Of a stretch of 48,670 nt of DNA, positions 1 to 7,298 are shown one piece after another. The stretch spans positions 1 to 48,670 of the forward strand of contig CALPPS020000008.1 in NCBI GenBank assembly GCA_943325515.2. Direction: 5' to 3'. Under the pieces are notes generated by a model that was not told the origin of the DNA, made no database searches, and saw only the letters and a program-made list of their open reading frames with translations. Origin of the DNA: Flavobacterium psychrophilum. GTDB lineage: Bacteria; Bacteroidota; Bacteroidia; Flavobacteriales; Flavobacteriaceae. Within the stretch, counting starts at the first letter, position 1, and every line of letters begins with the position of its first letter. Both the position numbers and the translations under genes were made by a program.

Positions 1-146
1 AAACCCAATTCCATTTCACGAAAAACAGAAGGCATTCGGGTATTCAAATCCAACCCTTTTGAGTTCAACGATTTTATTTCTACTGTAATTTTTTTGGCTG
101 GTAATTGCAAAGTGGCTTTACCAAAACCAGTCATGGATTGTATCAT
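1..146 (-). CDS. YicC/YloC-family endoribonuclease, N-terminal part only (runs off the left edge)
   Basis: Translating the minus strand from the ATG at 146 gives a protein that opens MIQSMTGFGKATLQLPAKK. The SMTGFG start is the hallmark of the YicC/YloC family, whose members are stress-linked endoribonucleases. The frame is open to the window edge, so about 48 residues are visible and the C-terminal domain lies outside. A TATATTTG promoter element lies 22 bp upstream. The family call rests on this N-terminal motif alone; the exact RNA target cannot be judged from here. Confidence 0.85.
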   Translation of the reverse strand, partial: MIQSMTGFGKATLQLPAKKITVEIKSLNSKGLDLNTRMPSVFREMELG

Positions 147-167
147 TCGTGTGTTTTCTAATAGTTA

Positions 168-175
168 CAAATATA
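168..175 (-). promoter_or_regulatory. Bacteroidota -7 promoter element for the yicC-like gene
   Basis: On the minus strand this reads TATATTTG, a perfect TAnnTTTG, 22 bp before the yicC-like start codon. No TTG was seen at the usual -33 distance, so the upstream element is weak or absent. Confidence 0.6.
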
Positions 176-218
176 CTTAAAAAGTTAGCAGTCGCAGTGG
201 CACTTTACAGTTTTCTAG

Positions 219-419
219 TCAGTCTTCTATCTCCAATTCAAAAAGTTGCTCAACGGCTACTTTAAAAAACAATGCTATTTTTAATGATAATATTGTAGAA
301 GGAACATATTTTTGAGTTTCTATTGAATTTATAGTTTGTCTAGAAACTTGAACAGCATTGGCTAACTCTTGTTGAGTTATGTTTATCTTGGCTCTTTCAA
401 CTTTGATATAATTTTTCAC
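219..419 (-). CDS. Small XRE/Cro-type helix-turn-helix regulator
   Basis: This 66-residue protein is essentially one helix-turn-helix domain. The recognition region reads TQQELANAVQVSRQTINSIE (about residues 15-34), the typical Cro/CI pattern also found in YozG-like regulators. There is no additional sensor domain. It starts 3 bp after the stop of the upstream membrane protein gene, so the two are almost certainly co-transcribed. In similar bacterial pairs the regulator acts on its own operon, but that is inference here. The family call is firm and the target is unknown. Confidence 0.88.
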   Translation of the reverse strand: MKNYIKVERAKINITQQELANAVQVSRQTINSIETQKYVPSTILSLKIALFFKVAVEQLFELEIED

Positions 420-422
420 ACT

Positions 423-836
423 TTATTCTTTATTTGCTTTTTTGTTTTTCCATAAATTAACGTAATGAAAAGTCAAATGAAAAAAACACATTGCAAAGAT
501 TAGTTCCGTTGCTGAATAGTCTTTAGGGTTTTCACCCGAAGCAATATCCATAATATTTCTTGCAATTACCATTGCAACCATTCCAAAAAAAGTTCCTGCA
601 AATTCTTTTAAACGAATAAAAATTGTCATTTCGTCTTCTATTTTATCTCTTGATAAAATAATCATACAACAAAAAATTATTAATAAATCTATAATAACAG
701 TACCTAATACTTTTTTGTTAAAATAATCATCAAAATGGAAAACTTTTAAAATTACTGCTAAAATAAAAGTGATTAGGATTAATAAAACTCCAATTTTTTT
801 AAAGTGATAGGGTAATAATTTAATTTGTGTTGACAT
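423..836 (-). CDS. Small integral membrane protein paired with an HTH regulator
   Basis: The 137-residue protein has about four hydrophobic segments (around residues 15-32, 44-60, 80-95 and 110-125). It has no signal peptide and ends in a lysine-rich tail. I do not recognise a named family with certainty; it resembles the small multi-pass proteins (DUF2178-like) commonly encoded next to YozG-type HTH regulators. It is the first gene of a two-gene unit whose promoter (876-906) has both a -7 TATATTTG and a -33 TTG. No catalytic motif was seen, so a function is not proposed. Confidence 0.75.
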   Translation of the reverse strand: MSTQIKLLPYHFKKIGVLLILITFILAVILKVFHFDDYFNKKVLGTVIIDLLIIFCCMIILSRDKIEDEMTIFIRLKEFAGTFFGMVAMVIARNIMDIASGENPKDYSATELIFAMCFFHLTFHYVNLWKNKKANKE

Positions 837-875
837 AAAAAAGGTTTAATTAGTAAAGTTAACTTATTTAAAAGA

Positions 876-906
876 CAAATATACTTTACATTATAAAAAT
901 AAACAA
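876..906 (-). promoter_or_regulatory. Promoter of the membrane protein/HTH pair
   Basis: The minus strand shows TTG (906-904), a 20-bp gap, then TATATTTG (883-876). This matches the Bacteroidota primary sigma factor pattern. The start codon is about 40 bp downstream. Confidence 0.7.
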
Positions 907-949
907 AATTAATCTAGCTTTTTTATAATTAAGGAATAGTAATTTCTAT

Positions 950-970
950 GTTGAAAACTGAAAACTGAAA
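950..970. repeat. Short tandem array with 7-bp period (GTTGAAA, ACTGAAA, ACTGAAA)
   Basis: Three heptamers lie head to tail just downstream of the EamA gene stop. The unit ACTGAAA recurs in the heptad array at 10039-10059. This is the shortest of the period-7 arrays in the window. Confidence 0.65.
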
Positions 971-977
971 ACCGCGA

Positions 978-1859
978 CTACCTACTTTTTTTAGTAACCA
1001 AATAAACTCCTGTAAAAATTAAAACTGCCGAAATTATTTTAACCCATGTAAGCTCATCTTTTCCTAAACTCATTGCAAAAACGGTTGCGAAAAATGGTTG
1101 CAAATAAACAAAAACTGCAATTGTAGTTGGGGATAATTCCCGCATGGAAAGTAAATTGAATAAATAGGTAATAAAAGTAGAAAAAACTACTACAAATCCA
1201 ATTTTCCAGAGAATATCCATTGGAATAATAGCCCATTGAATAGCCTGAAATTCATTCCATCCGAAAGGTAAAACCATTATAAATCCGTAGGTATAAATCC
1301 ATTTTACAAAAGTAAAAGCATTGTATTTATCCATTAATTTCTTAACGATTACTAAGTAAATACCATAAGAAAAAGCATTGGTAAAAACCAATAAATTACC
1401 CAAAGAGGCGTTAGGGGCATTTGCTACCGATTTTCCGTAGAGAATTAAAGTTATGGTTCCTGCCAATCCCAAAAGCAGACCAAAAACTTTTCGCTTTTTC
1501 ATGCGTTCTTTTATTATTAATGCTGAAAGAACTAATACAATCATGGGTGTGGTTACCATTAAAACGGCACCCATAATCGGAGAGGTATAGCTTAAACCTT
1601 TAAAAAAAGAAAGCATGTTTAAAGCCACGCCAAAGAAGGCGGCGGCAATAATTCGGGGAAAATCTCCAATTTCAATTTTTTCTTTAGGCCCGAAAATAGA
1701 AACCAACCAAAATAATATTACTGAACCCCCTACACGCATCGTGATAAATCCAAATGGGAGAACGAATTTTGGCATTACATCTTTGGCAATAGTAAAGGTT
1801 ACACCATAAATTATAGCAACTAATGTTGCCGCAAAAAGTGCTAAAGTTCTTCTAGACAT
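978..1859 (-). CDS. EamA-family (DMT superfamily) transporter
   Basis: The 293-residue protein has ten predicted membrane helices arranged as two EamA repeats (about residues 7-140 and 152-290). Typical EamA features are the PxxxM-rich segments and a closing stretch near YLQPFFATVFA. Such proteins export metabolites or amino acids from the inner membrane; the substrate cannot be read from sequence. It follows the ArsC-like gene with an 8-bp overlap, which implies translational coupling. Length and topology fit the family. Confidence 0.9.
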   Translation of the reverse strand: MSRRTLALFAATLVAIIYGVTFTIAKDVMPKFVLPFGFITMRVGGSVILFWLVSIFGPKEKIEIGDFPRIIAAAFFGVALNMLSFFKGLSYTSPIMGAVLMVTTPMIVLVLSALIIKERMKKRKVFGLLLGLAGTITLILYGKSVANAPNASLGNLLVFTNAFSYGIYLVIVKKLMDKYNAFTFVKWIYTYGFIMVLPFGWNEFQAIQWAIIPMDILWKIGFVVVFSTFITYLFNLLSMRELSPTTIAVFVYLQPFFATVFAMSLGKDELTWVKIISAVLIFTGVYLVTKKSR

Positions 1860-2211
1860 TTTCCAACACTTTCAATACTTGCAACATGTTTTGTTGCGAA
1901 TTTCCAATGTAAATTTTATTATTAATAATAAAAACCGGGCGACTCAAAAAAGTATAATGTTCTAAAATATTTTTTTTATAGTCTTCTTCGGTCAACGATT
2001 TATTTTTTAAATCCAGTGATTTATAGAGTTGCGCTTTTCTACTAAAAAGAGCTTCGTAACTGCCAGAAAGTGTCTTCATGTATTCCAATTCACTTGCGGT
2101 TATTGGGTCTTGTTTTATATCATGATACACCAAATCGACACTTTTTGGCAATGATTTTATGATTTTTCTACAAGTATCACAAGAAGCGAGATAGTATATT
2201 TTGTTGGTCAT
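1852..2211 (-). CDS. ArsC/Spx-family thioredoxin-fold protein (arsenate reductase-like)
   Basis: The 119-residue protein has a CxxC motif near the N-terminus (CDTCRKI, residues 11-17) and the ArsC-like arrangement ending with SRPVFIINNKIYIG, in which the Arg-Pro pair is typical of the family. ArsC and YffB/Spx proteins share this fold, so arsenate reduction is not proven; there are no other arsenic genes nearby. It is first in a two-gene unit with an EamA transporter and has its own TACTTTTG element upstream. Confidence 0.85.
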   Translation of the reverse strand: MTNKIYYLASCDTCRKIIKSLPKSVDLVYHDIKQDPITASELEYMKTLSGSYEALFSRKAQLYKSLDLKNKSLTEEDYKKNILEHYTFLSRPVFIINNKIYIGNSQQNMLQVLKVLENV

Positions 2212-2224
2212 AAATTTCTTTTTA

Positions 2225-2232
2225 CAAAAGTA
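2225..2232 (-). promoter_or_regulatory. -7 promoter element for the ArsC-like/EamA unit
   Basis: The minus strand reads TACTTTTG, a perfect TAnnTTTG, 13 bp before the start codon. It lies back to back with the promoter of the PLP enzyme gene on the other strand. Confidence 0.6.
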
Positions 2233-2270
2233 AAACTTTTTATGACTACTAATCTTCCGTCAAAGGATTA

Positions 2271-2299
2271 TTGTCATCTTAATTTTTAAAATATCTTTG
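2271..2299 (+). promoter_or_regulatory. Promoter of the Cys/Met PLP enzyme gene
   Basis: TTG (2271-2273), an 18-bp gap and TATCTTTG (2292-2299) fit the Bacteroidota consensus. Because the -7 element contains the TTG at 2297, that codon cannot be the start; the ATG at 2318 is used instead. Confidence 0.72.
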
Positions 2300-2317
2300 C
2301 CAAAAACATTCATACAA

Positions 2318-3460
2318 ATGAAATTCAATACCAAAGTTATACATGGCAATCAACACCATGAAGAAGTTACTGGAGCTGTAATGCCGCCGGTATTTTTAAC
2401 CTCAACCTATGCCCAAGTTTCCCCAGGAAAACCTGTAGGCGAATATGAATATTCTCGTGCCGCCAACCCAACGCGTCAAGCACTGGAAGATGCTTTGGCG
2501 AGCATAGAAAATGGTGCTCGTGGTTTGGCCTTTTCTTCAGGATTAGCAGCAACCGATTGCTTGTTACGTTCTTTTAAAGCAGGTGATGAAATCATAGCTA
2601 TGGATGATTTATATGGTGGAACTTATCGTTTATTCACAAGAATTTACAAAGATAGTGGCATTAAGTTTCATTTTGTGGATATGAATGATATGAAAAAGTT
2701 CCAATCTTTGATTAATGAAAATACCAAATTAGTTTGGGCAGAAACACCAACAAATCCATTAATGAAATTAGCAGATATTGCTGAAATTGCCAAGCTCACT
2801 AAAAAACACAACATTCTTTTTGCAGTAGACAATACGTTTGCTACACCTTATTTGCAAAAACCATTAGATTTAGGCGCTGATATCGTAATGCATTCTGCCA
2901 CAAAATATCTTGGCGGACACAGTGACGTCATTGCTGGAGCATTAGTCATTAAAGATGCCGCTCTTGGTGATCAATTGCATTTTCAAATGTTTGCTACGGG
3001 AGGAACTTTGGGCCCAATGGATAGTTTCTTAGTTTTACGTGGAATTAAAACCCTGCATTTGCGGGTTCAAAGACATTGTGAAAACGGGGAAAAAGTCGCT
3101 GCTTTTTTAAGCAATCATCCGGAAGTGGAAACGGTTTATTATCCGGGATTACCAAGTCATCCGTTTCATGATATTGCTAAAAAACAAATGAGCGGTTTTG
3201 GAGGTATGGTTTCTTTCACATTCAAATCAGGAAAAAAAGCTGATGCTGTATCTTTTTTAGAAAAATTAAAAGTTTTCACTTTAGCAGAATCTTTAGGTGG
3301 AGTAGAGAGTTTGGCAAATCACCCAGCACTAATGACACACGCTTCCATTCCTGAAGATAAACGTAAGGAAATAGGAATTACCGATGACTTGGTTAGACTA
3401 AGCACAGGTGTTGAAGATATAGATGACTTATTAGCTGATTTAGAACAAGCATTTAGATAA
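2318..3460 (+). CDS. Cys/Met metabolism PLP-dependent enzyme (cystathionine gamma-synthase or -lyase type)
   Basis: The 380-residue protein is a full-length member of the trans-sulfuration family. The PLP-binding lysine is K196 in HSATKYLGGHSD, and EYSRAANPTR (residues 44-53) and DNTFATPYLQ (171-180) are classic family blocks. Members make or break cystathionine in methionine and cysteine metabolism; synthase, gamma-lyase and related activities are not separable by eye. The start is set at ATG 2318 because an upstream TTG at 2297 lies inside the promoter. It is monocistronic, between a divergent transporter unit and the convergent end of the SUF cluster. It may add to sulfur amino acid supply beside the SUF genes, but that is inference. 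Confidence 0.92.
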   Translation: MKFNTKVIHGNQHHEEVTGAVMPPVFLTSTYAQVSPGKPVGEYEYSRAANPTRQALEDALASIENGARGLAFSSGLAATDCLLRSFKAGDEIIAMDDLYGGTYRLFTRIYKDSGIKFHFVDMNDMKKFQSLINENTKLVWAETPTNPLMKLADIAEIAKLTKKHNILFAVDNTFATPYLQKPLDLGADIVMHSATKYLGGHSDVIAGALVIKDAALGDQLHFQMFATGGTLGPMDSFLVLRGIKTLHLRVQRHCENGEKVAAFLSNHPEVETVYYPGLPSHPFHDIAKKQMSGFGGMVSFTFKSGKKADAVSFLEKLKVFTLAESLGGVESLANHPALMTHASIPEDKRKEIGITDDLVRLSTGVEDIDDLLADLEQAFR

Positions 3461-3502
3461 AAAATGTTTAAAATTTTATTTTTTATAAAATAACTAGAAA
3501 AG

Positions 3503-4012
3503 CTATTTGCTCTTTTTATAAAGCGGAACTGCTGAACAGGCTTCACCATACATTATGCTCTTGGCAAAAGGCTGCAGTTTTTGAACTGCCATAATATAAG
3601 CACTTTCGGGAACAGGTTTTTTAGAACAGCCTTTTAAGATAACTGATTTGTCTTGGTATTTTGTGTAATCAATTTTAGATAAAATTTCTTGATAAAGAAA
3701 TGTTTCTAAATCATTGAGATTTCCTAAAACTACTTTTTTTGCAAAAGGGGAAATATATGTTGTAACTAAAATTGTTGCCCAAGCCGGAATTATAGCATCC
3801 GTAGAACAATGAATAGCCACAAAGTGATTTTGAAATTGTGCCCAATCATAGTTTTTCAATGCTTCGCGGAAGTCTTTTTCTTTAAGCAGAAATCCTTCAA
3901 GTAGCCATCGTGAAATATCAATTTGTGTTCGAATACCTAATGGATAATAATCTTCCAAATCGAAAACTTCGAGTGCAGAATTAGCAACTTTATTTACGAT
4001 TTCATCTTGCAT
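3503..4012 (-). CDS. DUF2480 family protein, last gene of the SUF cluster
   Basis: The 169-residue protein starts MQDEIVNKVANSALEVFDLE and matches DUF2480, a Bacteroidota family of unknown function that commonly closes SUF gene clusters. Conserved-looking stretches are IDISRWLLEGFLLKE, CSTDAIIPAWAT and LKGCSKKPVPESAY, with several cysteines. An alternative start at 4027 would overlap the upstream DUF59 gene by 14 bp; the ATG at 4012 matches the usual family start. The genomic link suggests a role in Fe-S assembly, but no activity is known to me. Confidence 0.87.
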   Translation of the reverse strand: MQDEIVNKVANSALEVFDLEDYYPLGIRTQIDISRWLLEGFLLKEKDFREALKNYDWAQFQNHFVAIHCSTDAIIPAWATILVTTYISPFAKKVVLGNLNDLETFLYQEILSKIDYTKYQDKSVILKGCSKKPVPESAYIMAVQKLQPFAKSIMYGEACSAVPLYKKSK

Positions 4013-4013
4013 T

Positions 4014-4337
4014 TTATAACATCCCAAGCTCTAACTTCGCTTCTTCGCTCATCAAATCTTTGCTCCAGGGTGGGTCAAAAGTGATTTCTACTTCACAAGA
4101 TTTTACCGTATCTATTTTTTGGATTTTTTCTTCTACTTCGCGAGGTAATGTTTCTGCCACAGGGCAGTTAGGCGAAGTTAAAGTCATCAAAACTTTTACA
4201 TCGTTGTCTTCGTTAATCATCACATCGTAGATTAATCCTAACTCATATATATCCACAGGAATTTCTGGGTCATAAATGCCTTTTAAGGTTTTCACCACAT
4301 TCTCTCCTAAGTTGATTTCGTCTTTGAATTCTTCCAT
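4014..4337 (-). CDS. DUF59/MIP18-family Fe-S assembly protein (SufT-like)
   Basis: The 107-residue protein is a single DUF59 domain. DPEIPVDIYELGLIYD (residues 23-38) is the family signature, and C58 in TSPNCPVAE is the conserved cysteine. Proteins of this family act in Fe-S cluster maturation or delivery in bacteria and eukaryotes. Its place between sufE and DUF2480 supports that role. It has no N-terminal extension of the larger SufT proteins. The gene ends 1 bp before the DUF2480 start. Confidence 0.9.
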   Translation of the reverse strand: MEEFKDEINLGENVVKTLKGIYDPEIPVDIYELGLIYDVMINEDNDVKVLMTLTSPNCPVAETLPREVEEKIQKIDTVKSCEVEITFDPPWSKDLMSEEAKLELGML

Positions 4338-4339
4338 AA

Positions 4340-5059
4340 TTATTTGTATGTGACTGATTTTAATGTAATTGTTCTCATTATCGTTTCAAGTTTTTCAACT
4401 CCAAATTTACTGTTAGCAAATAAAATAGGGCTAATAAACTTAGACAATTCATTATTGAAAAAAACTACGTTGTTAAACAAAACTCCTTTATTGATTTCAG
4501 AATAAAATCCTACGCTCTCATCTTTTTGAAATTCGATTTTTTTAGAAATTTCAGTAAAAGTACGGTCATAATTAACATTTGGGAATTTTATTTTTTCTGT
4601 CTTATTTACAAAATCAAACTCTTCTCTATATTCAAAATTTATAAACCTTTCCTTGAAATATTTTTTAAAAATCATTTTGGTTTCCTCATCACCTCTAACA
4701 ACATTAAAAACTGTTTTTTTACTGGGAATAAAATGTATTCCATATATTGTTTCGTTTGTATGATATAATATTCCTTTTAGTTTTGGTTTATTAATATCCC
4801 CCAATTTCTTTAATGTTGAAAACCCGCAAATAATGGTAGAGTCTTTGGGATGCTTTCTTAAAGTATATTTCAAATCTGGAAAATCAATTTTTAGTAATAA
4901 TGTGTCTGCAAAAATTCCTTCATCATTAATTACATAATTTGATTTCTTTTGATACACAAAATGAATTTCTTTTGCCTCATTAGGCATTTTCTCGAAAACA
5001 ACTTGAGTAAAACCATTCCAAAAACTAAAACAAATTACAATTTTTATAATAAACTTCAT
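4340..5059 (-). CDS. Unrecognised secreted protein inserted between sufE and the DUF59 gene
   Basis: The 239-residue protein begins with a short hydrophobic segment (MKFIIKIVICFSFWNGFTQ) that reads as a signal peptide, so it is probably exported. The rest is a soluble, lysine- and phenylalanine-rich, beta-looking sequence with no motif I know. It is separated by 2 bp from the DUF59 gene and 8 bp from sufE, so it is co-transcribed with them. It is not a usual SUF member. An exported protein inside a cytoplasmic Fe-S operon is most likely a lineage-specific insertion. Confidence 0.7.
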   Translation of the reverse strand: MKFIIKIVICFSFWNGFTQVVFEKMPNEAKEIHFVYQKKSNYVINDEGIFADTLLLKIDFPDLKYTLRKHPKDSTIICGFSTLKKLGDINKPKLKGILYHTNETIYGIHFIPSKKTVFNVVRGDEETKMIFKKYFKERFINFEYREEFDFVNKTEKIKFPNVNYDRTFTEISKKIEFQKDESVGFYSEINKGVLFNNVVFFNNELSKFISPILFANSKFGVEKLETIMRTITLKSVTYK

Positions 5060-5067
5060 AACTTTAT

Positions 5068-5484
5068 TTATTTATCATTAAATGCCAAAGCATACATTTT
5101 TATTTGTTTTATCATCGAAACTAAACCATTGGCGCGTGTAGGCGATAAATGTTCTTTTAATCCAATTTCATCTATAAAATTCGTATTAGCTTCCAAAATA
5201 TCCGCTGCTTTTTGATTGGAAAATGAACGAATTAAAATGGCGATTATTCCTTTGGTTAAAATCGCATCACTATCGGCAGTGAAGACTATTTTATCTTCAT
5301 TTTGTTCTCCATGAACCCAAACTTTCGACTGGCAACCTTTGATAATATTATCCTCTGTTTTGTATTGTTCTTCTATAATTGGCAATCCTTTTCCGAGTTC
5401 GATTATGTATTCATAGCGCTCCATCCAATCGTCAAACATGGAAAATTCATCAACTATGTCTTGTTGTATTTGTTCTATTGTCAT
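5068..5484 (-). CDS. sufE: SufE sulfur acceptor protein
   Basis: The 138-residue protein matches SufE. C51 in DNIIKGCQSKVWV is the sulfur-accepting cysteine. The DDWMERYEYIIELGKGLP block (about residues 18-35) is typical of the family. SufE takes persulfide from the SufS cysteine desulfurase, stimulates its activity and passes sulfur to the SufBCD scaffold. The gene lies two genes downstream of sufS on the same strand, with a small lipoprotein gene between them. Confidence 0.95.
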   Translation of the reverse strand: MTIEQIQQDIVDEFSMFDDWMERYEYIIELGKGLPIIEEQYKTEDNIIKGCQSKVWVHGEQNEDKIVFTADSDAILTKGIIAILIRSFSNQKAADILEANTNFIDEIGLKEHLSPTRANGLVSMIKQIKMYALAFNDK

Positions 5485-5506
5485 TTATAGTGAATTTATT
5501 TCCATG

Positions 5507-5941
5507 TTACTCTTCTTTGGCCAAAGAAACAATTTTATTGACTAGTATTTCTATTTCCTGCGGCGGAAATCCGTTATCAAAATCTTTGGTTTCATAATTT
5601 TTATCTTGATAACTAACTTTCAAATGAGCAATGGCCGCTCCATCATAAAATCGTTTTTGTGTTGGGTCTTTTAGATTTGGTAATACATCTAAATTTATTT
5701 TTTCGAAAGCAGCAACTAGTTCTTTCCAATCAGCATCTGAAATTGTTGTTTCTTTTGGGGCTTCTTTGCCATTTCTGTCTCTAGAAATGGTTGCTTTTTG
5801 ATTGGCCACGACTATTTTTTGAAAAAAACCACGTGTCGAGGCAGTGTATTGAATAGTGGTGTTTTTTATGTCATTTTTCACTTGGTGAGTACAACTTTTT
5901 CCAAGGAAAATGGTAAGTAAAATCAAAGAGATTGCTTTCAT
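5507..5941 (-). CDS. Small putative lipoprotein between sufS and sufE
   Basis: The 144-residue protein has a short N-terminal hydrophobic stretch ending in LGKSC, a loose lipobox with C17 as the candidate lipidated residue. The mature part is hydrophilic and alpha/beta in character; I do not recognise the family. It is 10 bp downstream of sufS and 22 bp upstream of sufE, so it is co-transcribed with them. An envelope lipoprotein has no obvious job in Fe-S assembly, and the gene may simply be a passenger in the operon. Confidence 0.72.
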   Translation of the reverse strand: MKAISLILLTIFLGKSCTHQVKNDIKNTTIQYTASTRGFFQKIVVANQKATISRDRNGKEAPKETTISDADWKELVAAFEKINLDVLPNLKDPTQKRFYDGAAIAHLKVSYQDKNYETKDFDNGFPPQEIEILVNKIVSLAKEE

Positions 5942-5951
5942 TTTTTTATTT

Positions 5952-7166
5952 TTAAGATAACATCATTTTTGCTTTTTTAACTGCTTCAACCATTAAATCT
6001 ATTTCTTCCTTGGTATTATAAAACGCGAAACTTGCTCTTATAGTTCCTGGGATTTTATAAAAATCCATAATTGGCTGCGCACAATGATGTCCAGTTCTTA
6101 CTGCAATGCCTAATTTATCTATAATCGTGCCAATGTCATAAGGATGAATTCCATCAATATTAAACGAAATTACGGAAGTTTTTTCTCTTGCAGTACCGAA
6201 AATTTTTAATCCTACTATTTGTAACAGTTTTTCTGTCGCATATTCTAGCAATTCATGTTCATATTGCGCAATGTTTTCAAAACCTATTTCATTAAGATAA
6301 TCAATTGCTGTGCCCAGCACAATTCCGCCTTCGATATTTGGTGTTCCGGCTTCAAATTTATGAGGCAAATCAGCATACGTAGTTTTCTCAAACGAAACCG
6401 TGGCTATCATTTCACCTCCGCCTTGATATGGGGGCAATTTGCGTAACCATTCTTCTTTACCATATAAAACTCCAATGCCTGTTGGACCGCAAATTTTGTG
6501 TCCAGAAAACACATAAAAATCACAATCTAACTCTTGAACATCGGGCTTTAAATGAGGAACCGCTTGTGCGCCGTCAATTAAAATTGCAGCGCCAACTTCA
6601 TGCGCTTTATCAATCATATATTTAATAGGATTGATGGTTCCCAATGCGTTGGATATATGATTTACGGTTACAATTTTAGTTTTATCCGAAAGCAATTTAT
6701 TATATTCTGCAATTATCAATTCTCCCTTGTCATTCATTGGAATAACGCGTAACGTTGCTCCCGTTCTTTCGCAAAGCATTTGCCAAGGCACAATATTACT
6801 ATGATGTTCTAAGGCAGATACCAAAACCTCATCGCCAACTTTTAAAATCGAAGCAAAACCGTTGGCAATGGCATTAACAGCATTAGTGGTTCCTGAGGTA
6901 AAAATTACTTCATAAGGTTGTTTTGCATTAAGGTGTTTTTGGATTTTGCCACGCGACTCTTCGTAGGCATCAGTTGCTAATTGGCTCAACGTATGAACAC
7001 CACGGTGAATATTGGCATTGATTTCTTTATAATATTTAGAAATCGCATCAATCACAATTTGTGGTTTTTGTGAAGTTGCCCCGTTATCAAAATAGACTAA
7101 CGGTTTGCCATTAACTTTTTGGGAAAGTATTGGGAAATCAGCCCTGATTTTTTGAATGTCTAACAT
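5952..7166 (-). CDS. sufS: SufS group II cysteine desulfurase
   Basis: The 404-residue protein is a full-length SufS. The PLP lysine is K224 in FSGHKICGPTG, and the persulfide-forming cysteine is C362 in RTGHHCAQP, the group II context. It extracts sulfur from cysteine and hands it to SufE. The gene heads the second half of the SUF cluster and has its own promoter (7192-7218), needed because an opposite-strand hydrolase gene separates it from sufD. Confidence 0.97.
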   Translation of the reverse strand: MLDIQKIRADFPILSQKVNGKPLVYFDNGATSQKPQIVIDAISKYYKEINANIHRGVHTLSQLATDAYEESRGKIQKHLNAKQPYEVIFTSGTTNAVNAIANGFASILKVGDEVLVSALEHHSNIVPWQMLCERTGATLRVIPMNDKGELIIAEYNKLLSDKTKIVTVNHISNALGTINPIKYMIDKAHEVGAAILIDGAQAVPHLKPDVQELDCDFYVFSGHKICGPTGIGVLYGKEEWLRKLPPYQGGGEMIATVSFEKTTYADLPHKFEAGTPNIEGGIVLGTAIDYLNEIGFENIAQYEHELLEYATEKLLQIVGLKIFGTAREKTSVISFNIDGIHPYDIGTIIDKLGIAVRTGHHCAQPIMDFYKIPGTIRASFAFYNTKEEIDLMVEAVKKAKMMLS

Positions 7167-7191
7167 CTGTTTATTTAGAAAAATCTAAATA

Positions 7192-7218
7192 CAAAAGTAG
7201 AAAAAAGGTAGTGGACAA
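7192..7218 (-). promoter_or_regulatory. Promoter of the sufS half-operon
   Basis: The minus strand shows TTG (7218-7216), a 16-bp gap and TACTTTTG (7199-7192), 25 bp before the sufS ATG. The spacing is slightly short for the consensus. It gives the sufS-to-DUF2480 genes transcription independent of sufB-C-D. Confidence 0.6.
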
Positions 7219-7298
7219 TACTACGAATTCAAGAATATTTATGATTTATTTATAGTTGCCAAGATTTTATTTTTATAAATTGCTTTAAATTTATTAAC

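Noticed and set aside
1852..2211. ArsC-like gene as part of an arsenic resistance operon
   Set aside because: No arsR, acr3 or arsB genes are near; the partner is an EamA transporter.
5828..5839. CCACGTG core near 5831 as a third parS site
   Set aside because: Only the CACGTG core fits; the flanks AAAACC and TCGAGG do not match the consensus.
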